Shown: one piece after another, positions 31,339-38,159 of the stretch
How the letters are laid out: every line of letters starts with the position of its first letter
Position numbering within the stretch: the first letter of the stretch is position 1
Assembly (NCBI GenBank): GCA_024226735.1
Contig: JAAELL010000408.1
Span: forward strand, 1-38,159
DNA length: 38,159 nucleotides
From: a bacterium
Lineage (GTDB): Bacteria; Planctomycetota; UBA1135; GCA-002686595
Reading direction: 5' to 3'
Made by a program: the position numbers and the translations under genes
The notes under the pieces: model-generated
What the model was told of the DNA's origin: nothing
The model's database searches: none
The model's input: only the letters and a program-made list of their open reading frames with translations

Positions 31339-34155
31339 GTGAACTCACCGGCCTCCACCGCATCCTTGGCGCGCCATTTCCTCGGCTGGGACGGGCCCGC
31401 GCTCGAGGGCGCAGCCGACTGGATCGTGACCCACCTCGGCAAGGACCTCACGGGCGTCGTCGTCGCGCTACCCGGTGGGCGTGCGCGCCGGCGCCTCGGC
31501 GAGCTCCTCGCGCGTCGTGCTCCGACCGACTGGACGCCGCCGCGCATCCTGACGCAGGGCGAGCTGATCGACGAGATGACGCTCGTCGATCGGCCGGTCG
31601 CGGGCCGTCTGGTGCGCACGTTGGCGTGGGAGCGCGCACTCGCGGGTCTCGGCGCGAGCGAGCTCGAGCGACTCGCGCGACGCGGGGGGGCGAGCGACGG
31701 TAGCGGCGGCGGTGACTCGCTCGCGCAACGGCTACGGCTCGCGGAGACGGTACGGGCACTGCACGGACAGTTGGCACCGGAGGGACTCGGCTTCGAGGAG
31801 CTCGCGACCGGCAAGGCGCGGCCCGACAGCGGAGGGGAGGCGCGGCGCTGGGAGGTGCTCGCGAGCGTTCAGGAGCATTACCGCGCTGTCCTCGCTGGCG
31901 TCGGACTCGCCGACCCGCACGAGGAGCGGCGCACCGCGATCGAAGCCGGCCGTGTCGATCAAAGGGCGCGCGTCGTGCTCGTCGGCGTCGCGGACATGAA
32001 CCACCTTCTGCGCAAGCTGCTCGAGCACGTCGGCGGCCGCGCGAGCGCGCTGATCGTCGCGCCGCAGGAGCTCGAGTCGGGCTTCGATGCACTCGGCGCG
32101 CTCGACGTCGAATTCTGGAGGGATCGCGACGTGCCGATCGAGACCGAGCAGTGGCAGGTCGCGGAGAAGCCCGTCGACCAGGCCGACCGCTTCATGGACG
32201 TGGTTGGCGGCTGGGCCGGCCGTTTCCGCGCGGAAGAGCTCACCGTCGGCCTCGCCGACGAGCAGGTGACACCGTACCTCGAGCGGCGTCTGACCGGCGC
32301 CGGCGTGACGGCGCGCAACGCGGCGGGGCTGGCGATCGAGCGCACGCGGCCGTTCCGGTTGCTGGCGGCGTGCGCACGCTTTCTCGAGCGGCGCCGGTAC
32401 GGCGAGCTCGCGGCTCTCGTAAGGCACCCCGACCTCGAACTGCGGCTGCGTCAAGATCAAGGGCTGTTCAGCATCGACCCCGCCGCCGCGCTCGACGAGT
32501 ACTACCTCGAACATCTGCCTGACGCCGTCGACGGCCGTTGGGTCGACGACAAGAAGCTCGTGCCCGCGGTGCGCGAGATGCACGCGGCGGTCGTATCGGT
32601 ACTCGGTGACCTCGACGCCAGTACCGATGGGGGGCAGAAGCCGCTCGGCGCCTGGGGCGAGGCGGTGCGGGGGCTGTTCACGCGTGTCTACGGCGAGGAT
32701 GAGCTCGACCCCGCCGTCGAGGCCGAGCGCGTGCTGGCCGAGGCGCTGTCGACGATCGGCACAGCGCTGTCGGAGATCGAGGAGCTGCCGCCCGACCTCG
32801 TGCCGGGGTCGGTCGCGGCCGCCGACGCGCTGTCGCTGCTCCTGCGCCAGCTGCGCGGGCGCTCGATCCCGCCGCGGCCGCCGGCACCTGGCGAGTCGAC
32901 CGTCGAGCTGCTCGGCTGGCTCGAGCTTCCGCTCGATGACGCGCCCGCGCTCGTCGTCACCGGCTTCAACGAGGGCCGCGTGCCGCAGTCGGTCCACGGC
33001 GATCCGTTCCTGCCCAACGGCGTGCGCAAGGACCTCGGGCTGCCCGACAACGACGCGCGCCTGGCGCGCGACGTGTACGCGGCGTCGGTCGTCGTGCACG
33101 CGCGCGAGGCCGTGGCGTTCGTGACGGGACGGCGCTCGCTCGAGGGCGACCCGCTCGTGCCGAGCCGATTGTCGTTCCACGTCTCCGACGAGGTGATCGT
33201 CGAGCGTGTGCAGCGCTTCCTGCCCGATGAAGGCGGCCGCCTCGCTGATCCGAAGCTCTCCTCCGACGAGGCCGGCGGCGAGTTCTCGCTGCCGATGCTC
33301 GAGGGCAAGCAGGCTTCCGAGCGCATGGGCGTCTCGTCGTTCCGCACCTACCTCGAGTCGCCCTACGGCTACTACCTCAAGCACGTCTTGCGCCTCGAGA
33401 CCCTCGACGACCGAGCGCGTGAGCTCGACCCTTTGCGCTTCGGCAACTTCGCGCACGACGTGCTGTTCGCGTTCGGCAAGAGCGACACCAAGGACGCGAC
33501 GGACGAGCGTGCGATCAAGCGCTACCTCACGCGCGCGGTCGATCGGATGGTCAAGGAGCGCTTCGGCCGCACACCTCTGCCGGCGATCGTGCTGCAGGCG
33601 GAGCAGCTCAAGTATCGCCTCGGCGTCTTCGCCAAGCGGCAGGCGGAATGGGCGAGTCGCGGCTGGCGCATCGCGCACGTCGAGCACGCGCCGGAGGGCG
33701 ACGGCGTGCCGTTCGAGGTCGACGACGCGCCCGTGTTCCTGCGCGGCCGAATCGACCGCATCGACCGCCACCCCGATTGGGGCTGGGCCGTGCTCGACTA
33801 CAAGACGGGCGACAAGCTGCTCGAGCCGGACGAGGCCCATCGCAAGCGAGGTGGCGAGTGGAAGGACCTGCAGCTCCCGCTGTATCAGCACCTCGCGCGC
33901 GCGATCGGGCTCGAGGGTGACATCCAGCTCGGCTACGTCACCGTCGGCAAGGACGAGGGGGCGATCAGCTTCCGGATCGCGCGCGAGTGGGCCGAGGCCG
34001 ACCTCGAGAGCGCTTGGGCGGCTGCCCGCGACGTCGTGCGCAACGTGCGCGCCGGGAGGTTCGACGAGCTCGGCCGCGAGCCGTACGAGGAGATCTTCCA
34101 GGCGATCCACGGCAAGGGACTGATCGCGAGCGAGCTCGCACCGGAGAGCGTCTGA
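31339..34155 (+). CDS. addB: AddB-like subunit of the AddAB helicase-nuclease
   Basis: A 938-residue protein starting at GTG 31339. The N-terminal half is a UvrD-like domain without a working ATP site (VVVALPGGRARRRLGELLAR). The centre has a superfamily-1 core relic (ALVVTGFNEGRVPQSVHGDP, FLPNGVRKDLGLPDNDARLA). The C-terminus is a RecB-type PD-(D/E)XK nuclease: RFGNFAHDVLFAF, RGRIDRIDRHP, WAVLDYKTG (819-824) and LQLPLYQHLAR. The Fe-S cysteines of Bacillus AddB are absent; the usual ACPF position reads ESPY (about 673-676) and the C-terminus has no cysteine. In this it resembles the alphaproteobacterial AddB type. The complex resects double-strand breaks for RecA loading. It is coupled to addA by TGATG. 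Confidence 0.88.
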   Translation: MNSPASTASLARHFLGWDGPALEGAADWIVTHLGKDLTGVVVALPGGRARRRLGELLARRAPTDWTPPRILTQGELIDEMTLVDRPVAGRLVRTLAWERALAGLGASELERLARRGGASDGSGGGDSLAQRLRLAETVRALHGQLAPEGLGFEELATGKARPDSGGEARRWEVLASVQEHYRAVLAGVGLADPHEERRTAIEAGRVDQRARVVLVGVADMNHLLRKLLEHVGGRASALIVAPQELESGFDALGALDVEFWRDRDVPIETEQWQVAEKPVDQADRFMDVVGGWAGRFRAEELTVGLADEQVTPYLERRLTGAGVTARNAAGLAIERTRPFRLLAACARFLERRRYGELAALVRHPDLELRLRQDQGLFSIDPAAALDEYYLEHLPDAVDGRWVDDKKLVPAVREMHAAVVSVLGDLDASTDGGQKPLGAWGEAVRGLFTRVYGEDELDPAVEAERVLAEALSTIGTALSEIEELPPDLVPGSVAAADALSLLLRQLRGRSIPPRPPAPGESTVELLGWLELPLDDAPALVVTGFNEGRVPQSVHGDPFLPNGVRKDLGLPDNDARLARDVYAASVVVHAREAVAFVTGRRSLEGDPLVPSRLSFHVSDEVIVERVQRFLPDEGGRLADPKLSSDEAGGEFSLPMLEGKQASERMGVSSFRTYLESPYGYYLKHVLRLETLDDRARELDPLRFGNFAHDVLFAFGKSDTKDATDERAIKRYLTRAVDRMVKERFGRTPLPAIVLQAEQLKYRLGVFAKRQAEWASRGWRIAHVEHAPEGDGVPFEVDDAPVFLRGRIDRIDRHPDWGWAVLDYKTGDKLLEPDEAHRKRGGEWKDLQLPLYQHLARAIGLEGDIQLGYVTVGKDEGAISFRIAREWAEADLESAWAAARDVVRNVRAGRFDELGREPYEEIFQAIHGKGLIASELAPESV

Positions 34156-37100
34156 TGCGTCCGTACCGTCTGATCAGCGCGTCGGCCGGCACCGGCAAGA
34201 CGTACCAGCTGACGGGTCAGTTCCTGTCCTTGCTGTCGAATGGCGTGCGGCCCGAGCGCGTGCTCGCGACGACGTTCACCCGCAAGGCGGCGGGGGAGAT
34301 CCTCGATCGCGTCCTGCGCCGGCTCGTGGAAGCGGCGGAAGACGAGCACTCGTGCGCCGAGCTCAACGCTCAGATCGGAGCGCAAGGCACGCCGCCCGAG
34401 GAGTACCGGTTGCTGCTGGCAGGGCTCGCGCGGCGCCTCGACCGGTTCAAGATCCGCACACTCGACGCGTTCTTCGTGCACCTCGCCAAGCTCTACGCGC
34501 TCGATCTCGGCCTGCCGGCGGACTGGTCGATCGTCGAGAAGGTGGAGGACGAGGCGCTGCGGCGCGAATCGGTCGCGCGAGCGCTGACGTCGGCGCCGCC
34601 CGACGAGTGGATCGAGCTCTTGCGCGGCCTGCAGCGCGCGGACGCGTCGCGCTCGGTCGAGAACGTCCTCCTGCAGACCGTGCGGGAAGGCCGTGACGGC
34701 TACCTCGACAGCCTCGAGCCGGCGTGGCACAAGGTCGCGCCTCCGCCGGGCCTGTCGGAAGAGGCCTTTGCCGTCGCGCGCGCCGGCCTCGAGGCGATGG
34801 AGGTCCCGACGACCAAGGCGGGCAAGCCCGTCAAGCACTGGCAGAACGCGAAGGAGCGCGCGATCCGCGCCGTCGAGGGTGGCGACTGGGAGGCGTTTCT
34901 CACGGTTGGTCCGGTCAAGAAGCTGATCGAGGGCGAAACCGAGTTCTCGCGCCACCTGATCACCAAGGATGTGCGCGCGGTGCTCGAGCCGTTGACGCGT
35001 CAAGCCGGGCACGAGATCGTTGCGCGCGCCGCGCGCCAGAACGCGGCGACGTACCGGTGGCTCGATCGCTTCGAGCACGCCTACGGCGGCGTCAAGCGCG
35101 AGGAGCGCGCGTACCGGTTCGAGGATCTGCCGCAGGCGCTGGCGCCGCGCGGCGAGGACCGGCTGAGCGAGCGCAACCTCGACATGTGGTACCGGCTCGA
35201 CGGGCGGATCGACCACTTGCTCCTCGACGAGTTCCAGGACACCTCGCCGACGCAGTGGCGGATCCTCGAGCGGATCGCCGGCGAGCTCTTCGACGGCACG
35301 GGCAGCCGCACGTTCTTCTGCGTCGGGGACGTCAAGCAGTCGATCTACGGTTTCCGCGAGGCCGAGCCGCGGCTCTTGGCGAGCCTGCCCGAGCGCTACC
35401 CGCCGCTCGCGCTCGAGGAGCTGACGAAGAGCTACCGCTCGTCCCAGGTCGTGCTCGACACCGTCAATCAGGTGTTCGCGCGCATCGGCCAGAACGGAGC
35501 GTTCGAGCGCGAGGCGTACCGCGCGGCCGCGCTCGGGTTCCAGGACGAGTACCAGACGCACGAGTCGGCCAAGGAGCTCTCGGGCGCCGCCTACCTGATC
35601 GAGGCGCCGCCCGCGCGTGAGGACGAGGACGGCCACATGCCGACCCTGCGCCTCGCCGCCGAACGCGCGGCGGCGATCGTGCGCGAGGCGCCGGCGGCGA
35701 CAGTCGGGATCCTCTTGCGGCGCAACGTGCAGATCCCACAGCTCATCTACCTCCTGCGGCGCCACGGGTTGCGTGCGAGCGGCGAGGGCGGGAACCCGCT
35801 GGTCGACTCCGCCGCGGTCCTGCACCTCGTCTCGCTCATGCACCTCGCCGACCATCCGCGCGATTCGGCCGCGGCGTTCCACGTCGCGACGTCGCCGCTC
35901 GGCGCGGCGGTCGGCCTGCCGCGCGAACACGATCGTGATCAGGCGGAAGTGCTCTCTCGGTCGGTGCGCACGCGGCTCAGCAAGGACGGTTACGGCGCGT
36001 TCTGCGCTTCGCTGCGCGACGCGGTGAGCGCGGCCTACGGCGAGTGGGACCAGCGGCGCTTCGACCAGCTCGTCGACCTCGCGTTCGCGTTCGAGACGCG
36101 CGCGAGTCTGCGCCCGAGCCTGTTCGTCGATCACGTGCGCGCGACGATGGTCGAGGACCCGACGGCGACGCAGATCAAGGTCATGACGATCCACGCGGCG
36201 AAGGGCCTCGAGTTCGACGCGGTGATCCTGCCCGAGCTCGACGAGCGCTTCTTCCCCGTGCGCGAACCTTTCATGCGCCAACGGCCCGATCCGGCCGGCC
36301 TGCTCGAGGGGGTGTCGGTGGGCGTGTCGCGGAACGCGTGCACGCTCGATCCAGAGGGCTTGGGCGAGATGCGGCGCGAGGAGGACGAGCGGGGCCTACG
36401 CGAGGTGCTGTGCCTGTTGTACGTCGCGATGACACGCGCCGCGCGGCGGATCGACATGCTCGTGCGCTATCAGAAGAGTGGCGGCGTGCGACACACGTTC
36501 GCGGGCATCGTGCGCGACGCGCTCGGTGCGCGCACGGGGGTCGGCGGCGGCGAGCTCTGGTCGCACGAAGCGAGCGCAGAGACGTGGTTCGACGCGGACG
36601 TCGACGAAGCTGCACCTGTGCCCGACGTGGACGACACACCACGCGCGGTCGGATCGCTGTTCCGTCCCACGGTCGCCTCACGTGCACCCGGCAGGATGAG
36701 TCCATCTGGCCAGGAGGGTGGCGGCAGACTGTCGGTCCAGACGCTCCTGCGGCCGAGACGTTCGGCGGGTCGCACGCGCGGCAACCTCGTGCATCGTTGG
36801 CTCGAGGAGGTCGAGTGGCTCGATTCGTTCGTGGCGACCGACGAGGAGCTGCTCGCCCTGGGGGCGTCTCTCGAGCCGGACGAGGCTGTGCGCCGGGCCG
36901 CGCTCGTCGAGTTGCGCGCGGCGCTCGAGCGTCCGGCGACGCGCGAGCTGCTCACGTGCCCGGTCGACGTGGAGTGCGCGGTCTGGCGCGAGCGCGACTT
37001 CTCGCTGATCGTTCCGGACGCGGATGGGAACGAGTGCCACTGGACAGGCTCGTTCGACCGCGTCGTCGTCGAGTGCGAGAACGGCGAGCCGGTTCGCGCG

Positions 37101-37280
37101 GAGGTGATCGACTTCAAGACGGACGCGGTGATCGGCAGCGGAATCGATGAACGCGTCGCGTTCTACGCGCCACAGCTCGAGGCGTATCGCAGCATCGTCG
37201 CGCGCATGGCGGGGCTCAAGCAGGCGAAGGTGGCCGGCACGCTGCTCTTTCTCGGGCCGGATGAGGTGCGACGGCTCTGA
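34155..37280 (+). CDS. addA: AddA helicase-nuclease subunit (UvrD/REP family)
   Basis: A 1041-residue protein from ATG 34155, whose first base is the last of the addB stop (TGATG). Helicase motifs are complete: I ASAGTGKT (9-16), Ia LATTFTRKAAGEIL, II DEFQDTS (358-364), III VGDVKQSIYGFREAEP, IV SYRSSQVVLD, V TIHAAKGLEFDAVILPEL and VI LLYVAMTRAARR. The C-terminal RecB-type nuclease has RGNLVHRWLEEVEW, TGSFDRVVVE and VIDFKTD (986-990). It provides the 3'-5' motor and one of the two nuclease sites of AddAB. A chi-like control sequence cannot be read from the gene. Some 110 bases without recognisable signals separate it from the next gene. Confidence 0.93.
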   Translation: MRPYRLISASAGTGKTYQLTGQFLSLLSNGVRPERVLATTFTRKAAGEILDRVLRRLVEAAEDEHSCAELNAQIGAQGTPPEEYRLLLAGLARRLDRFKIRTLDAFFVHLAKLYALDLGLPADWSIVEKVEDEALRRESVARALTSAPPDEWIELLRGLQRADASRSVENVLLQTVREGRDGYLDSLEPAWHKVAPPPGLSEEAFAVARAGLEAMEVPTTKAGKPVKHWQNAKERAIRAVEGGDWEAFLTVGPVKKLIEGETEFSRHLITKDVRAVLEPLTRQAGHEIVARAARQNAATYRWLDRFEHAYGGVKREERAYRFEDLPQALAPRGEDRLSERNLDMWYRLDGRIDHLLLDEFQDTSPTQWRILERIAGELFDGTGSRTFFCVGDVKQSIYGFREAEPRLLASLPERYPPLALEELTKSYRSSQVVLDTVNQVFARIGQNGAFEREAYRAAALGFQDEYQTHESAKELSGAAYLIEAPPAREDEDGHMPTLRLAAERAAAIVREAPAATVGILLRRNVQIPQLIYLLRRHGLRASGEGGNPLVDSAAVLHLVSLMHLADHPRDSAAAFHVATSPLGAAVGLPREHDRDQAEVLSRSVRTRLSKDGYGAFCASLRDAVSAAYGEWDQRRFDQLVDLAFAFETRASLRPSLFVDHVRATMVEDPTATQIKVMTIHAAKGLEFDAVILPELDERFFPVREPFMRQRPDPAGLLEGVSVGVSRNACTLDPEGLGEMRREEDERGLREVLCLLYVAMTRAARRIDMLVRYQKSGGVRHTFAGIVRDALGARTGVGGGELWSHEASAETWFDADVDEAAPVPDVDDTPRAVGSLFRPTVASRAPGRMSPSGQEGGGRLSVQTLLRPRRSAGRTRGNLVHRWLEEVEWLDSFVATDEELLALGASLEPDEAVRRAALVELRAALERPATRELLTCPVDVECAVWRERDFSLIVPDADGNECHWTGSFDRVVVECENGEPVRAEVIDFKTDAVIGSGIDERVAFYAPQLEAYRSIVARMAGLKQAKVAGTLLFLGPDEVRRL

Positions 37281-37389
37281 GAGCAGCAGGGGCCCTCGGG
37301 TCGCTCGACAAACGTGGCTCGCGATCATGTTGCCGTAGGTCGGCGTCACGTGGGGGCGCCGCGACCGTACCCCTCTCCGTCACTCAGCG

Positions 37390-37962
37390 ATGAAGCGCCT
37401 CCTGACTGAAGTCCGCGCCTGCACGGTCTGTGCCGAAGCGCTCGACCACGAACCGCGCCCCGTGCTCGCCGCGCACGCGCGCGTGAGGATCCTCATCATC
37501 GGCCAGGCCCCCGGCGCGAAGGTCTACGCCAGCGGCGTCGCCTGGGACGACAAGAGCGGCGAGCGCCTGCGCGACTGGATGGGCGTCACGGGCGACACGT
37601 TCTACGACGAACGCCGCGTCGGGCTGATGCCGATGGGCTTCTGCTACCCGGGCAAAGGCAGCTCCGGCGATCTGCCGCCGCGGCCCGAGTGCGCGCCGCT
37701 CTGGCACGAGAAGCTGCTGGCGAAGATGTCCGACGTGAAACTCACGCTGCTGGTCGGCATGTACGCACAGGGCGAGTACCTGGGCGAGCGCGCGAAGAAG
37801 ACGCTGACCGAAAACGAGCGCGCGTGGCGCGACTTCGGCGCGCGGACGATGCCGCTGCCGCACCCGAGCCCGCGCAACGGGGTTTGGCTGCGGCGCAACG
37901 GGTGGTTCGAGGAGGAGCTCGTGCCGGCGCTGCGGCGGCGGGTGATGCGGGCGCTGGGGTAG
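37390..37962 (+). CDS. Uracil-DNA glycosylase family protein (Fe-S, family 4-like)
   Basis: A 190-residue protein from ATG 37390. Motifs are IIGQAPGAKVYASGVAWDDK (motif 1 region, GQAPG at 38-42), MPMGFCYPGKG, LPPRPECAPLW and PLPHPSPRNGVW (motif 2 HPSPRN). Four cysteines, C11, C14, C85 and C101, are spaced like the 4Fe-4S ligands of thermophile family 4 UDGs (C-x2-C ... C-x(14-17)-C). The enzyme would remove uracil from deaminated DNA; substrate range in this branch is less certain because the usual GEAPG motif is GQAPG. It stands next to addAB, giving a small repair neighbourhood. Confidence 0.88.
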   Translation: MKRLLTEVRACTVCAEALDHEPRPVLAAHARVRILIIGQAPGAKVYASGVAWDDKSGERLRDWMGVTGDTFYDERRVGLMPMGFCYPGKGSSGDLPPRPECAPLWHEKLLAKMSDVKLTLLVGMYAQGEYLGERAKKTLTENERAWRDFGARTMPLPHPSPRNGVWLRRNGWFEEELVPALRRRVMRALG

Positions 37963-38038
37963 GGGGAGAGAACAGCGAGCGGGCGGTTGCATGGACTCAT
38001 CCGTTGAAGCCTTCGGCGGCGTTTCGTTCCGCAGCTAG

Positions 38039-38134
38039 TGGTGTGAGTCGAAAGTTCGGCGCATTTGTCCGAGCCGCTTTCGTGTGGTGGCAAGGCGCCG
38101 GGTTCTGTGCGTAGCCTCTGTGCTACTCACACCA
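38039..38134. repeat. Perfect 10-bp inverted repeat in the right-end gap
   Basis: TGGTGTGAGT (38039-38048) is the exact reverse complement of ACTCACACCA (38125-38134), 76 bases apart. No flanking target duplication and no ORF lie inside. The gap 37963-38159 is visibly less GC-rich than the genes and holds no other signal I can name. Confidence 0.3.
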
Positions 38135-38159
38135 GGGATAGATACTGTCTTGGGGCAAC

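Noticed and set aside
31732..36281. Two minus-strand open frames of nearly 800 codons each
   Set aside because: Both are antisense shadows of addB and addA and contain no motif.
37281..37389. Possible terminator or promoter between addA and the glycosylase gene
   Set aside because: I found no stem longer than a few pairs and no T-run, so nothing is annotated.

Overview
The window is a high-GC bacterial chromosome segment, almost fully coding, with many genes overlapping by 1-4 bases (ATGA, GTGA and TGATG junctions). The gene content points to a planctomycete, probably one of the deep-branching marine lineages. The clues are a DUF1800/DUF1501 pair, FG-GAP (VCBS) repeat proteins, a SUMF1-domain lipoprotein, a broken planctomycete-style Ser/Thr kinase, and a secreted spondin-domain protein whose C-terminal module (SSYCGPAAPNSTG ... 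FLCLAGNIGRF ... WYFQAWYRD) I know from such genomes. This assignment is by recognition, not by a search. I found no rRNA, tRNA, CRISPR array, transposase or insertion sequence.

Layout, left. At 1-560 the minus strand carries the first ~186 residues of a group II PLP-dependent decarboxylase that runs off the left edge. From about 660 to 5400 an intact PadR / ABC ATPase / FtsX-type permease operon (1121-4817) sits between broken genes: a kinase remnant on one side, and on the other a signal-peptide ORF with an in-frame TAG and a split-barrel flavoprotein remnant with an apparent internal deletion. Next come the DUF1800 and DUF1501 genes (5578-8447), a strong hairpin terminator, and the convergent spondin gene.

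Middle. A TetR regulator and a complete tripartite RND efflux system (OprM/TolC lipoprotein, membrane fusion protein, permease) form one overlapping operon (9788-16303). A 12-bp-arm inverted repeat, the likely TetR operator, ends 12 bases before the TetR start. A gene-poor stretch (16304-16700) contains a 79-codon minus-strand ORF encoding three copies of a VGGxxNxI repeat. A tight plus-strand cluster (16701-23596) then encodes a SUMF1-like lipoprotein, an ABC-2-type ATPase and permease, a double-PDZ lipoprotein, and two paralogous FG-GAP proteins. This looks like one envelope-directed operon of unknown function.

Right. Minus-strand genes encode a two-CBS-domain protein and a large membrane-anchored protein of carboxypeptidase-regulatory/Cna-B-like domains, followed by a frameshifted, truncated SGNH hydrolase. 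Then come a plus-strand lipoprotein with two similar Calx-beta-like domains and, on the minus strand, a Tat-exported C45-type Ntn hydrolase translationally coupled to a GNAT acetyltransferase. The right end is a DNA-repair block: a small membrane protein, AddB and AddA (helicase-nuclease, TGATG-coupled), and a uracil-DNA glycosylase family protein with four cysteines spaced as in the Fe-S family 4 enzymes.
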